Shown piece by piece: positions 35,965 through 50,300 of a stretch of 64,000 nucleotides of DNA. The stretch is taken from NCBI GenBank assembly GCA_013399855.1, contig VXAY01005627.1, forward strand, positions 830,835 through 894,834. Direction: 5' to 3'. Within the stretch, counting starts at the first letter, position 1. The number at the start of each line of letters is the position of its first letter. Made by a program: the position numbers and the translations under genes. This DNA comes from Oxyruncus cristatus (lineage: Eukaryota; Chordata; Aves; Passeriformes; Cotingidae). Below the pieces are notes generated by a model that saw nothing but the letters and a program-made list of their open reading frames with translations, did not search any database and was not told the origin of the DNA.

Positions 35965-37795
35965 AGGAAGACCAAACGCATTTAGTTCAGTCAGGCAGCT
36001 GAATCACCCCCTGCCATGAAGTGGATGTAGCTGTGGACAGGCAGGGCAGTGCTGTAAGAGCAACTGGAATCAGCTACATCAGCAATGGGGGAGGGACAGG
36101 GAACAAAAGACCTTTGACAGATTCAATCACCTTCTTTCCTGTACTAAGGAAAGAAATATAAGGACAGTTCACAGCAGAGTTCAGAGGGTGAAGAAAAATA
36201 AAGCAAACAAAACTTTCAAATCCAATTTCCTTTCAAGTAAAAGAAGAGGGGTGTTTCCACCAGAAGTGGAGGTCTTCCATTCTATTCAAAGCAGGGTTTG
36301 ACAACAATATAGTTGTCTGTGGGCAATTATATGCTAATTCAGATATGATTCCAAGAGGGATGTAGCATAGCCTGGCGGAAGGTCTGTAGTCCAGTTTCAC
36401 TAAGTCTTTCTCCAGTGCTATTTATTCTTCTAAAGATCATACTTCAAGCACTACATCTCAGGTGGGACATGGACTCATGAGAGAAGAGCACTAAGCAAAG
36501 CTGCAGAAAAGTCAGAGAGGAAAGCCCATAGAAGGACGTTGGCTTTCCAAGCAACTGTGATTTGATGGTCTTCTCTAATTTTAGGAGAAAGTCTCATATG
36601 ATCTGGCCTGTAGCAAAGCTTAGGAACAGATGAGGCTAATCAGATGTATTTTTGCAAAATCCTCCCTTCATCCTTCTTTTGAACTTCGTAATTCATACTT
36701 TGCCCTAAGGACTGTATTGACAAGGTCATTCATGGAAACAGATGAAAGCAGTACCTGCATCCCACTTGCACATGCAACATGGCAAATAACTGGCAACTGA
36801 ACTCCCAATCAAGAGAGGAAAAAAGCATAGGATTCCATCCCCAAAGAAATATCTGAGACAATGTACTCCAAAACACCTGGAACAGGATGAAAGTGTATGC
36901 AGTCTATCCCAGAGATATCCAAAGACTGATATCCAAACTCCATCTCATTATGTAAAGACTCCTTACTTTCCAAAGGATTCAGTGTGTCACTATATTCCTT
37001 ATATTTCCCAGGCATTCAAAATCTATTTACTGGCACTGCTTTTATCTTCACCTCATATTTACAGTGGCATGCTGTCCTTTTCCTTACCAGGGAGGAACCC
37101 CGTTCCTAGCCTGAGACATAATGTAGGACAAGGCATAACATACACAAGAATTGGTATATCCTTCAGCCTTGACTTCCACCTTCCCCACTCTGACATTCAC
37201 TTTCTCCCATAATTTCCAAGACCAGTTAAGCAAATCACCACAATCAATTATGGTCTATGAAATTTTTTATCTGTGACCTCCCTTTTGTACATGTGTTGCT
37301 TCCTATTAGCTAATGCCACACAATTAATTTCTTCTTGATATTCCTTCTGTGCTCAACAAGTAGTCACAGTTGTGGCCAACCCATCTTTTCAATGTAAACC
37401 TTCTTGCTCTAACATGGGAATGAAATCACTACAGATCTATTATTTCTCGGAACAGGATATTTCATTTGCATAAAATATTCTGCACTTGACACAGTGCCAG
37501 GAAGAAACACCTAATGTCCATTCTTCATTGCGCTCTTGCTGTGGCCTTAGGAACAGAAGGAACCACTGTGTTAGTCTCACACCTATTACTCCCATCTTCT
37601 TAGTCCCATCTCTGACTTACACTCCCAGGACTCTCTGAGAGCCCTGTCAAGTCACTGACCAAGGTAACGGACAGAAGGGAATTTCTTACATGATGTAATT
37701 TCACATTGAACAAGATGGTTCACAGGTTGTAATGGAAGGTCAATAGCAGATATTATAACCCCTAAATTGGTTGGAAAAAAGTGGTTATTTGAATC
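35965..37795. other. Non-coding stretch, no gene seen
   Basis: No recognisable gene, repeat family or RNA. Open frames are all below 80 codons. Confidence 0.6.
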
Positions 37796-37799
37796 AAAG

Positions 37800-37970
37800 C
37801 CTAAATAAAGTTCTGTACAAGTCAAGATAGCTGAAAGGAAATGTCTCCATGCGTGTCAGTGATACGCCTGGTCTAGTAACCTCAAAGGAAGGAAGATCCC
37901 AACCTCGTTAATTTTCATAGCAGCAGGATTTACTGGCAGGAAGTGGCACTAACACTGTCTTTGAATGTAC
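37800..37970. promoter_or_regulatory. Candidate conserved non-coding element
   Basis: A short block with CpGs (CATGCGTG, ATACGCC, CCTCGTTAATTTTC) in an otherwise CpG-poor neighbourhood, including the TTAATTT homeodomain-type motif. Evidence is weak and inferential. Confidence 0.25.
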
Positions 37971-37974
37971 AATA

Positions 37975-40900
37975 TCTCTCTTTACTTTTAAGTTGGATGG
38001 CTATATTCCAAATTAAAAAAAATTATCTAAATGTCATTAGTCCAATGGGAATGCAGAAAATGTACATTTTGGAGACAGATCAACCTGTTAAGCAAGAATA
38101 GGAGACCAAGAAGAAATTAATTAATAGAATGGATTCATGAGTCCCTCATTTGTTATTAATAAAGCACTGAAGAATAAAATGTTGATGAGACACAGTCATT
38201 CACCTTGGATCAGTATGCAAAAGGAAAATTCACTGCACTGTGGATAGTTATCAGGGCCATACGCATAGCTTTTTGTACTGAGTTATGGATGTTATAATAA
38301 ATGGTAGACTCAACATCATGCACGTATACTTTTGCCTAGGGATGAATTTTATCCTAAAAAAACCAATGAGGCAAATTTTAGAGGAGAAGAGAACTGATTT
38401 AATACAATGTATAGCATGCAGTCACTAATGGACTTTTAGTTATTCCCAAAGATAACCAACCCTATAAAGGGTCTTAAGTAATTCTTAACGTTATTTTCAT
38501 ACACTTCAAAGACAATCAGTCTTCTAAAACTATTTCTATATTTCTCCGTATTATGGAGCTATATGCATCCTAGAATATTACACGATTCCATATGCACACT
38601 ACTTTCTGCTTTCATGGGCAAGAGTCCTGTGGTAGTGACAACCACAGTATTGAACTTTCCAATTTCAGAAGTCTAATGTATTCTGACTCAGCTCTTAAGT
38701 CTTCTTTTTATGTTATTTGTGTTTTATAGATATATTCTCTTATTTATAGCAGTCTGGCTGTTGTTTTTTTATCTCTTACCAAATATTTTAAAAATTAATA
38801 TGATTTTAGCCATTGTATGGTACAGCCAAAGCCTGTTCCTACACAGTAGTGTCCATCTGCAAGATCTGCTGCAGTCCATTCTCTGAAAAACACAGAAGTT
38901 ATAACTTACTAATTTGCTAAAACAGACTTAAGTTACTTGAAACAGCTGAGGGGTGAAATCAGTTCTTGAACACAAGGCCAGCACAAGGCTTAGGAAGTGC
39001 TTAAGCTCATTTTGAGGATATAAGTGTGATTGAAGTGGTTGCATAGGACTGGTGCTTGTACTTCACACAGGAGAGGAGTTGACCATGTGTGAGCACTTCA
39101 GGAAATCACACCAGGTTCTGATTTCCCCTCAACTTTCAACAACTACACTAATAATTCTACCAGGCCCTCGCAGCCATGCTACAGCTCAGGGCTGTTTGAT
39201 TTCGTCTCGTCTAAGTAATCTAAGAGTAGTAAAACCATTCTAGGTTATGGTAGAAGCTCAAGCCATCAGAAATACATCCTGATAACTTTAGTGTCATGAC
39301 TGTTCACAAGGAAACAAAGCCCTCAAGGCAATTTTAGGGAAAGGAAAGAAGGGGCAGATTCAGCTAATCTACTTCTACTAAAGATTTAAAGAGTACTCTG
39401 CTTTTTACCTTTGCCAGATCTCTCACATATCCCTGCATGGACACATTAGGACCAAGCCTGCTAGTGTAGAAATGTATTTTTTTTGTTCACTAAGTAGTCC
39501 CAGACAGTATTGACTTGTGAAAGGTAGAATAAGAAAAGGGGGAAGGGGTTTTTTTTCCAGCATGAAACAAACTCAGAAGCCTCATTGCATTTGTTTACTG
39601 CTTTATTTCTGAATTTCTAAGTCGCTGGCAAAGTTAAAGAAGGGTCAGCTAGTATTGGAAGAGATCCTGAATAGTCAGTGTGGTTTAGTGAGATCAGTCA
39701 GGCCACAAAGCCTTGCCAGAGTTGCTCCTCCCTCAGAAATTTTTGAATCTATATTTAAACATCCTTGATCTGGACACAAGAGATGTGATAGGGCTGACAG
39801 CAAGGGAAGCGAGGCAAGGAGGAAATTAGGGTTTCCAACAGAAGGGGAGGTGGGACAGTACTTCTAGAAAATCTGGGTTCTTTGGACATAATTGTCTGGC
39901 AGTGTGTAGGTATTACTAAAACCCAGGATTATTTCCAACACTACATCATCATATTCACTACTACTGTCTGCCAGTGTGTTAGTAGTAAATCTGAAGAGCC
40001 AGGAAAATAAGTGGAGCCTGTCTGCCTGCAATGAGGGTCTGGCCTCTGCTCCGCAGCAGGCAATGCCTTTCTCAGAGAATTAAATTATCTGCTAAATATC
40101 TAAAATATTCCTGAGACAATAAATGCTCTTTGCTAAATTTCTGGGGGTGGAAGGTGGGTGAAGGCTGGGATTTGAAGATTACAGCTACAAGTATAAATGC
40201 AAAGTAAGTGCTCCCGGAAATGAAAGGCCTGGTTGGCATCACTACACCAGCTTCATCTGCAGCCAGTCCCAACCTGGCAATGGTGCATACTTTGTGCTTT
40301 TCTTTCTCCTCTGGCACAATAAAACTGCTGTAAGATTTGGGAGAAACTCTTTCCCCTTTATTCTCTTTGAAGTTGTCACACTTCAAGTCAAGACCTTAGG
40401 GGTGGGAAAACCAGTGCTCCTCACCCAACCCTAGAAAGAATTTCTTACAGGAAGGATGCTCAAGAAGAGGATAAAGAGACACACAAATATCAGATCTAGT
40501 GGATTTTGGATGAAGTAGGGAAAGCAAAGCTCAGACTGAAGGCAATCCTGTAGGCTTGTGAATTCAAACAGGAAATCCACCATTTTCTGAAGTCTAGCTT
40601 AGGAGCAAGTAGTTTTCCGATTTTTAACAAATCAGATCATTTTGCATAGTAGCAGCATTAGTGGAAGAGAGATTGGAATAAACTTAACCCAAAGTGAGCC
40701 TACTCTTATCTGTTTAAGATGTTCTGTAGGGCAAGTGGGGCAGTATTGCGAGTTTTAATCACAATTTTCCATTGACCTCAGTGGGAAGTTTGGCTTTAAA
40801 ATCAATGTCACTCTATTGCCCTTGCATAGTGAAGTTGGAAGTGTTAAGGTAGTTACTGAGTTGGTCACCAGCTGCCCTGGTAGAAACCACTTGAAACTCA

Positions 40901-41013
40901 TATGTACCAGCTGTAGGTGCTGGTAACTGCAGGTGCCACGTTGACGGTTCAAGCAGTCACCTTCTTAGAAACTAGATAACATGAGAGAGGCCTGTCTTTT
41001 CAAACTATCCATC
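37975..41013. other. Non-coding stretch, no gene seen
   Basis: AT-rich sequence with no recognisable gene. A 104-codon minus-strand frame at 40072-40386 has no domain and no partner. T runs near 39477 and 39550 are the only simple sequence. Confidence 0.6.
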
Positions 41014-41018
41014 CATAA

Positions 41019-41585
41019 TGTACTTGTCTGTCTGTCTAGGACAGAAATAATTCTCTTCATACTAGCTGGCATGGTGTTTCTTTCAGATTTATGATGAAAA
41101 AAGAGTTTATAACACACTGATGTGTTAGCTGTGACTGAGCAGTGCTTACATTGTGTCAAGGTCTTTTCTGCTTCTCATGCCACCTCACCAGAGAATGGGT
41201 GCACAAGAAGCTGGGAGGGGACACAGTGGAAACATCTCTCCAGCTGACCAAAGGGACATCCCATAACATACGGTCTTGTGCTCAGCCATGAAAGCTGGGG
41301 GAGAAGTTTTCCAGGGCTACAATTGCTCAACGACCACCTGGGCAGCAGTCAGCTGGTAGAGAGCAGTTGTCAGTGGGTTTGCATCCCTTGTTTTTATTGG
41401 TTTTGTTTTTCTTTTCATCTCCTTTTTTTTTTTTAATCTTCTTTTTTAACTTAAACTGTCGACTCAACTCATAATTGTTCACACTTGTACTCTTCTGTTC
41501 ACAACCCCCATCCCACTGGAGATGATGGTGGTTTGAGCAAGCAGCTCTGTGGGGCTGAGTTGCCCACCAGAGTTAACTCAGAACA
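41019..41585 (+). mobile_element. Solo LTR, avian ERVL-type endogenous retrovirus
   Basis: This is an old regulatory end of an endogenous retrovirus with no internal genes beside it. The left end begins TG and reads into a GGACAGAAATAATTCTCTTC block, then GAGCAGTGCTTAC, GCACAAGAAGCTGGGAGGGG, GACCAAAGGGACATCCC and a CTTAAACTGTC poly-A-signal region. CCCCCATCCCACTGG and AGTTAACTCAGAACA follow at the right end. The order matches, on the opposite strand, the LTR at 59.08-59.65 kb (567 versus 566 bp). A T-rich stretch (about 41391-41449) replaces the variable simple-sequence part. I found no clear target duplication (CATAA precedes the left end and is not repeated at the right), so ends are approximate. 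Divergence is higher than in the 59-kb copy. Confidence 0.8.
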
Positions 41586-41589
41586 GCTG

Positions 41590-44500
41590 TCTAGGTCTGT
41601 CACATTTCACTGTGCTCACCAGAACACTACCAAGGGAGATCCTTTGAGGCAAAGACCAGCCCCCTCACTCTAACAGACTCACTCTAAATGTACAGCAATG
41701 GTTCCCAGCATTCAGGCTAGAATGTTCTTGCACAGGCCCAGGACTTCTCCTTCCATTTCCAGGCTCAATTCGTTCCCATTCCTTTTCATCTGTTTGCACT
41801 CTGAAATCATCCTTCAACTTAAACAGCTTATCTCCCATATCAGTGTTTCTCTTCCCTCACCCAGGAAATAATTCAGTTTCTTGATCTCTGTGTGAAGACC
41901 AGACTCTTCCAGCTTTCTCTCATTTCATATGCTTCACATGCTCCTGACCATCCTAGTAGCCATCCTCTGAAATCTATATTCACTTTTCTTAAACATGGGA
42001 CACCACAACTGCATGCAAGATTTTGTATTAAGTTATCTGCCTGAATGCTCTTATGAAAGCCAATAAAATTATACATGCAGGAATTTTTACTGCAGTAAAA
42101 ATCATAGCCATAAAAAGCAGTTCTTTCACATCTTTTCTTAGTATGGCTGATTTTTTCTATGTGAATGATTGCAGGCATATGAAAAAAGTAGGTGACTGAA
42201 ACCTGGAACTATAAGGAGGGTTTCTAATAAGTATTTTTCTTGGTATAATTGCAGTGGATATTAACTAACTGTTAAACTTCCTCACAGAAAAAAAAAGTGT
42301 TTTGAATAAGCTTCAAATACAACTTTTCACTGAGAACATATTAGTTGCAGAACAGAGCAGCATTCTTGAGAATTTTGTGAGCCAGCAGTGAAGAGACTTA
42401 CAGGGAAGGTATGAGATAAACAGTTTGTGGAGAACAAGAACTTCATGCCACACACTTCAAGATAAGTCCCATTTTCAGAGAAAAATGCTAACACGTCTCA
42501 TAGATGCATGCACACTTTGTTCAGCCCCTTAACATATCATATTACCACTTACTAGTAAATAACCATGAGAACTGAACAGTAAAATTTTCACCTCTCTTAC
42601 AAAAACTCTGAAGTCTTGCTTTAAAAGTGCAACAAACCAAAACAAACAAAAAAAGAACCCTACACAAACCACCAAAAAAACCAACCACAAAACAACAACA
42701 AAATAAAAAAATCTCTTACTGCCTCCATGTTCCTCAGCTGGAGCATTCAGTCAAGAAGTGTTTGTGCTGACTCCAGCCCATATTCTCTCACAGCACCTTC
42801 TCAGAAACCATGTCCCTCCAGAACAGAGCATTGATGCCTGAGTCTGTTCTCTGAGTCAGACAAGGTGATTATACTATGATTTCATTCAGTCAGAACAGTG
42901 GCTTAATTAAGGTCTCTCGCTTCCTGGATGTAGTTTATGACCACTACACCATGGGGCCCTTGGGGGCATTGACAGCTCTAAAATGAAGTTCTGGAGCCAG
43001 GAAACTTTTCTTGACAAAATCTTCTTGAATTGCCTATACTTTATGCCCCCAGACAGTGTTTCCAATGAAATTACGTGTTTCAGTGAAAGTATTTTTATCG
43101 AAAGAACTTGCTGGCTAGCTTACATGAGCATGTTGAACCATGGATGGTACATGCCACCCATATAGAAGAAATTAAGGGATCAACACATTTCGTGACTACA
43201 AACTGAAAGGAAGTTTCCAGCCACATCTTACTTTACTCTCAGTAACTCTCTTTCCTTGCTTGCCTTCTCCAGCAGGTCCATGGAAATCATTGGCTTTAGC
43301 AGAAGCTGGGGAAATTTTCGCAGTTCTCCATGCCAGATTTCACTACCTTAATTCAAGCTGAATGACCCTTGCTCTAGACAAAGCCCTTTTCTTTTTACAG
43401 GTTTTACTCCCTCTGCTACTCCTCTTCATGTGGAACAGCCCTGGGTCTCCTCCAGCTGGACAGTTTTCCTGTCTGGTTTGTACAAGAGGAGAGACTATGG
43501 CCTTGCCTGCTGCCTTACACATCTGAGACTCCTTTCTTCCCAAGAACAATTCTACCTGACTCTCTCATGAGTTATGTAAGATTGCAGTTGCCCTGAGAAG
43601 CCCTGGCCACCGAAACTGTCTTTATTTTCTGTTTGTGGTATTTGTTGCAATTGTTATTCCTAAATCCTCATTTCTCTCTGTAGTCCACAAACTTGATGAT
43701 AGTACAAGCCCTGCCATTCTTTCCAGTTTAATACATTTTCAGCCTGAACAGTTTCTCTGTAGAAAAAGAAACTCTCACAACCTTTTGAGGATGTGCTTGA
43801 TGCCTATACTAAAGCTTAGGGGTTAAGACTTTGCGGCAAACACCTGCCAACTCAGCTCCCAGTGCTACTTACATAAATATGCTTTTGTTCTTAGAATACG
43901 TTACTCCAGGTTTCATAAAAGTACCCATGTACAGCTATAAAAGATTTAAAAGATATAAATAATAACCTAGGAGTCATTTTAAGTTAGGTTCAGCAAATTT
44001 CAAGGAAGGGATCAACCAACTTTGGTAATTTAACAACTGTTTAAAATACATTAGCAATATCTGGTTTAATCTTATTGTAATTTATAAGCTATGAGGTTTT
44101 GTAAGAAAAAAATTTGCAGTAACATAGGAACACAAGAAATTAAGTACAAGCCTACAAGTGAGCTTTTTGAAGAAAAATCTATCACTGTACAGGATTGCTA
44201 AAGACACATGAGCATGCGCATAAACAAATGAGTACACAAAAATACGTATAAAAGCATTTCAAATAAATGCAGAGGGGTTCGATTGAAGAGAAGCTATATC
44301 TGATTTGTCCCTTCCTTTTCTATTCTGTCCCACAGTATTAATGAAGAGCAGGTACTCAAAATTAGCGCATAGATGTTTTTCATGCTTGAAAAAGAATGAA
44401 GGAAGCCCTCAGTACCCGCAGTTAAGGAGGACATGCAAGGAAGTGATTCACTGTATGCATACCTAATGTCTACTTGCATATGTACCTCATTATGTTGTGT

Positions 44501-46980
44501 CTGGGGGTTCAGGATTCTTTGTCAGCTTTTCTTAAATGCTTTATTGCCACTAAGAGGTTGGTTCATGCAATACTGCATCTCTGCAAGAGGCCGAAGTGAG
44601 AGCTGTTCAGCCTCCAATCCATACTTGAGCAGAACCAGTTGTTTAGTGAGGTCAAAACTGTTTAACACAAAAACACGGTGTAAGGAAGCTTTTGAAAACA
44701 AATCAAGGTGGCCTTACACGAGGTGCTCCCTGCTGAGGTTGTTTTTCAACCCACCTGGGTCACTCTGAAGTCAAAGTGACTTTCCTCTTCATGGAAGTGA
44801 ATCAAGATGGGTCTCTCTGCACAGCAGAGAGCAGGAAGGACTAGAGGCTGGGGTGGTACCTGAGAGGAAGATTCTGGTAGCTCCAACAGGCTGTATACTT
44901 TCAGGTGCTGCCAGGCAGCATGGGGCTGGGTGTGCCCCACCAGACCTGGGCAAGCTCCTGTGCCTTGGGTCTCATACACAGCACAGACTTTTCTTGGCAC
45001 CCTGTTGCTGGTGGCAGCCAACATGGCACAGACCCATGAGCATGACTGCTGCTTTGATTAGTGGTTTCATACATGGACACACATTTTCACAGCTGTCCTT
45101 CAAAAGTACCCACTTTAAAACAAAAAAATGACCATTTTCCACTAGAACCAAACTAGGATTAAGGACAATTGTTAAGCTTTAGAGGGGTTTAATTAATGTC
45201 TTTATTCTTGTTTATAAGAATAAAACTTATTGAATTCTCAATTATATAAGATTCATGGAAGAAATAATGGTCTTCAGCTTTAAATTCTTGCAGGGCTTTA
45301 TTTTACAAATAATGCTGAAGCTAAATCTATTCATTCATTACGATTGGTGTTTATGATTCAAGTAATCAAACAGGATTCTTAGCATCAGGAACCATGAAAT
45401 CTAGACTTATTTCTGTTGTCTAACTTTTTCACTCTCTGAGCACCTTTCCTATTTTCCCTCTGTTTAGGCAAAGTTCTTTAAAGTAGAGAGACTTTCTGCA
45501 CCCCGTTTTCCCAATGTTGGCTATGGTTGCCAAGTCTTACCAGAACACGAGAGTTTGATTTGTATTCTGTGGATAATAAAAACAGCAAGAAAAGTAATAC
45601 AAAACTGCCATTATACAAATGGGGTTGGGGCTGCACAAGAGGAATATCAATATTATTAAAGGAAGGACTTGCCTTGTATTATATGTCTCCCATTAAAAAA
45701 ATTCCTTCATAGAATTCTGCTGAGCTCTAGTGCTCTAGCATTACAAAATATCTTTCCTTCACTTTAAAAAAATTAAGAACGGGGCAGCAGTGAGACTATG
45801 CTATTAACAAAGCCATGGAATGTCAATAAGAATAGAGGATAGCAAAGAAAGTAATATAATTGCAAAACTAATAGTACACATTTCACAGCTTTTAAACACA
45901 CAGTTTTGCAGGGGAATATAATATTTCTGAAAAGAGGATAGTCATAGGTTTGGCTTTTGTGGGACTCAGACTGCTGAGAACATCTCAGGATTGGCCCCCA
46001 GAGTTCAGGAAGACACAGGAGTTGCCTGACACAGCTCTGCCAATCTACTTCAAACCTGACCTAGAAAAAACCAAGCAGTTTTTGTCCTGAATCTCTCCAG
46101 AGCACAGTCTGCCAACGTACCAGACTGCGAGGTAGTTTAATGATGTGGACAAACAGTCATTTTATTTTTCCTGTGCTCGTCTGGGAAAATTTGGAAACCA
46201 TACATTGTAGTATCTTTCAGTGTTCCTGCAAACTGAATAAGGAGCTTTCCAAGGTGTACAATCAGTTGCCAGAGTTTCAGCAATAAGACAAAATCTTGTA
46301 TCCTGTTATTAATAGTTTTCACACACATATAGAAGAAAAGGTCCTTCATAAACACATTTGAAAATTCAGGAAAATTGTTTCTATTGCTGATATTTAGGAT
46401 ATTATTATAGAAGTAAAATTTTAGCCAGAGGTATTCATAGCCTAAAAAAGACTACAAATGTAAGAAAGAACTCTGTTCAGCTCATAGGTATTAAAGTCTC
46501 CCAATTAGAATACCGAGGAGATGTTTCCAAAAGAGACTGAACTCCATCCTCACCCTCCCACATCCACTGTTTTCTGCATTTGCCCATGTATCACTTGATT
46601 GCCCTTATCATTCCCAGAGACTAAAAAATCTCTTTTCCTAAACTTAGTAGTATAAATTAGACAAGAAACAGAGAAAGACAGAATCCAAAGGGACTCCTAT
46701 AACTTTTATAAATAGTCTTTTAGACTATTTAGAAGATGAGAGCTTATGAACTGAAAAGATGCTACTGTCTATTTCTGAGCAGTTTTCTGGTCAGTACCAT
46801 TTTACATGCCATCTTCTCGTAATGGATAGTCTTTTTACCAAAGAATTGTTCCAAGTATTGCTTGTTTATACAATTTTCAAATTACTGTGTGAATTTTTCT
46901 CTCTGTTGGAACGGGAGGTGTGCCTAATCCTCTTTGTAATTGATAATCACATTTCCCATTTAAAGTAATCTTTTCTCATA
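41590..46980. other. Non-coding stretch, no gene seen
   Basis: About 5.4 kb without a recognisable gene. An A/C-rich simple tract lies at about 42631-42711. Slightly GC-richer DNA at 44.4-45.1 kb holds overlapping open frames on both strands (up to 111 codons) with no domain; it could be an unrecognised old repeat. A 10-bp perfect hairpin lies at 46709-46731. Confidence 0.55.
42631..42711 (+). repeat. A/C-rich simple repeat (AAAC, AAC)
   Basis: An impure tract of CAAA, ACC and AAC units, interrupted by short unique pieces. It is a low-complexity sequence of the same kind as the one at 32.7 kb. Confidence 0.85.
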
Positions 46981-46987
46981 CTCATAG

Positions 46988-47301
46988 GACAAGCTGGGGA
47001 GGAAGTTTTCACAGGGGCATGTAGTAATAGAATAACGGTGTAATGGCTTTAAACTAAAAGAGGGTAGGTTAAGATTAGATATTAGGAAGAAATTCTTTAC
47101 TGTAAGAGTTCTGAGACAATGGAACAACAGGTTGACCAGAGAAGCTGTGGCTGCTCCATCCCTGGAAATGTTCAAGCTCAAGCTGGATGGGGCTTTGAAA
47201 AACCTTGTCTAGTGCAAGGTGTCCCTGCCCATGGCAGGGGTTTGGAACTAGAGGATCTTTAAGGTTTATTCCAAACAATTCTGTGATTCTATGACTCTAT
47301 G
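46988..47301 (+). mobile_element. CR1 LINE 3' end (about 310 bp)
   Basis: Plus-strand CR1. The segment reads GGAAGTTTTCACAGGGGCATG, then AATGGCTTTAAACTAAAAGAG, then a TTAGATATTAGGAAGAAATTC block, which in intact CR1 encodes the end of the reverse transcriptase protein ([13 protein letters not shown]). It continues through TGGAAATGTTCAAGCTCAAG and the 3' UTR (GTGTCCCTGCCCATGGCAG), and ends in ATTCTGTG-ATTCTATG-type octamers. Stops and frame changes mark it as a dead, 5'-truncated copy. The start is approximate. Confidence 0.92.
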
Positions 47302-47304
47302 AAA

Positions 47305-50300
47305 AATATGCATGAGGTAATTCAGGCCTATCTTCATAACCTGAAGGATCCCTGTTGTTCATAACAGTGAGAATTTTCTCGCTGGAAGTCATCTCATGTC
47401 CAAATACACCCTTGCTATTCCAAAGCCACATGGGCAGAACACAGGAAAGGGAACACAGCTCATTTAAACTTCAAGTATTCCATTTCCTTAAGCCGTATTT
47501 TCTAAATTTTAATATTAATTTGACATTATTTTATGGCTGGTAACTAGTAATGACACAGTTGTTCTTGTCCTTCTATTCCCTATTCTGGCTCTCCCTCCAC
47601 GTGGAATTATATTAGGAAGTATACTGTCCCAGCAGGAAGATGACCAGAGATTCAGTAACCTTTTCCAAGACATATCTTGTCTAAGTTCATCTCCCTGCAC
47701 ACATGCACACACATGCACTTCTTGGATCTCTGTCTTTCTTCCATTTTTCCCCCTCTCCATACCATAGTTCCTCGTAACTGGAGCAGCAAATTTTTTGTTT
47801 CCTTCAGAATCCTTGAGTGACCTCAGTGTGAAAACCCCTGTTTTGCAAATCAAAGATATGAAACTGATTTCGCCATTAGTTCTGCGGCTTTCCTCGAGGC
47901 CCTCACTACACAGGATGGGGATTCACGTATGATAATGCTGACATTCAAATCTACAACTGAACTGTCTAAAGACAATCTCCAAACACTACTCCAGTGATTA
48001 ATCAGCTGTACATTCACATAGAAATATCTAACGTACTGCTCTACTCACCAAAGCCTTTTATTGTACAGTCAAAGGTTATCTGGAATTTTTCCATCCCCAC
48101 CAGGCTGGAGTTCACTATTATTAAGTAAAATTCAACCTTGAGGGCAGTGAGACTGTGCAAGGAATACGGAGTGTTTTGATTCATATAAATACTGAAATGT
48201 AGGTTTGGGACATAGATGTAGGGAAGATTGCATCAGTCTTTTAAATTAGTCCCCCACAGTCACAAGCATCCAGTGTGTGTGTAGTCTGGAGAGGTCACGA
48301 GAACATCTGTTCCTCCTGTCTCTATACACCACATATCCTAATGTCTTATAAAACATCTGAAGAAGGCCAGAAGTCACAGTTATAAATTGCCATGGGAATC
48401 TTGTGATTATGATGGATCCCTACTATAGTGCAAAATTTTCCCTTTCACTTGTCTTTCTTCAGATGGACAGTTGCTTTAAAACTTGGGCATACATCTTGAA
48501 CTCATGGAAAGGAAAAAAAATGAAAGACAGTCAAATACTAAGATTACACTGTAAAGATAGACTCAAATAAACCCCGAAAACTCACACCAAAACTCAGAAT
48601 CTCTGCTCCCTGTTTTGTTGTGGGAAAATTGCCATATTTTTTTTAGTATTTTTTAAGTCTAACAGAGAAAAAATACACTGTTAATGCCTCACAGGAAAAA
48701 AAAAATGCACTCTTAATGAAAAATGTGCATTTCCAAAACAAAATAATTAACTCCCCTTATTGATCTCTGAAAGGATGTTATAAATACATCTGGCCTTATG
48801 ATTATAAACTACACATCTCAAAAGATTTTTTGAATTTCCATAAAGCACGAGGACTGTATACTCACTGAAGGGCAGGAGTATTTCACATCCAAGCCCCTCA
48901 GTGCCCAGAGATTCCACTACACTACAGCTCTTACCATAGTCACGCACCTGCGTTTCTCTCCCAAAGTATCTGCAAACTACATACCTGTTATCAGGACTCT
49001 GGTCCTGTGTTGAATGTATTTTTCTACAGGTGGTATACAGACAAGAAATCCTACATGGAAACCCACAAAAGTGTTGATTTTTCAAGACCCAGACTGTGTC
49101 TGAAGCTATTTGTTTGTGTATAGCTTCTCACTTCTTTCAACTCGCACAACTTCTCAAGCTGCAGCTACACCAAGACAACACATTTGATGAGACAAGATAA
49201 TGTCACTGCCATAAAATGAGAGCCTTTAACATCACTGGTTTTCATTCTTACCTTAAATAATGTGAAACCAGAAATTGGTAGGACACAACTGTTTCAGTGA
49301 CTGCATAGATAACTGGTTTCCTAAATAGTAAAACTTACCCAGTCTTGAAAAGTTTCTGCGGTGACCACCAGTCTTCTTTGGCTTCCACAGCCTTGAAATC
49401 GAAATCCACTCCAAGGCAGACAATTTGGGAACCCCAAGAAATTAATCTTCAAGCGATCAGTTCAAACCATGAGGACAGTCATGAGCAGAAAACACCATAT
49501 GAAATGAGATACTGGTCTTACTCATTTTCTTATTTATGAAGTATTTTACATTAGAAGAACATTAGGAAAATCCATACTAAGTTACCGCACTTATACTCTC
49601 AGAATAAATGCTTAAGACTTAAGGAATCTTTGGCCACCTGGAAAATGCCTCTGGAGAAGGGGTCAGAGAGTGGCAAAAATGCTTCTGTACTGAGGGTATT
49701 TCAATCTTAAGAGCTAGGATGAGTAAGTAGTCAAATACATTGTGCCTACCTGTCTCTCTTTCTACAAAATACAGCTTTTTTAAAATGAAAGAAGGGTTTT
49801 TACTTTATGGAACCTGAATTCATGTGGTCTAGTGATTTACTATCAGGAAATATGTGCTTCTACAATAACAAACAATGTGTTAATTCTAAGACTCATAGAC
49901 TATTATTTTAGCAATAAAGAGTTTTTTGTGAGTTAAAAAATTCACTGTGCTCAGTTTTGAAATGCCAGGGTTGTTTGAATAGCTTGCCTCTAAGTTCTTT
50001 TAGTCTCTCTTCCACATGTATTGTAGTTGCTCATCCACACATTCACAAGCCTTAAAAATACTTCAGAAAATATATATAGGGTCGTAGAACTAAGACAGCT
50101 CAACTCTGTTTAGTTAGCAACCATTTTACTTTCACCACGGGGAGAACTATAGTACTTAAAGCTAATAACATAAAGGTTATTTACATGGACAGCTTGCTGG
50201 GCCCAGGAAAATTGCACTTACATGAAAAGTTTGTTTTTCCTAAGGTCTAACATTAAAGCTCAGTTCTTCTTTATTTTCATTGTTGTTTTTTTTTTCCTTT

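Noticed and set aside
44430..45060. GC-richer segment with open frames on both strands
   Set aside because: May be an unrecognised old repeat, but no family pattern, terminal repeats or target duplication could be found.
47075..47278. Minus-strand open frames over the 47-kb CR1
   Set aside because: They are antisense to the element, whose own reading direction is plus.
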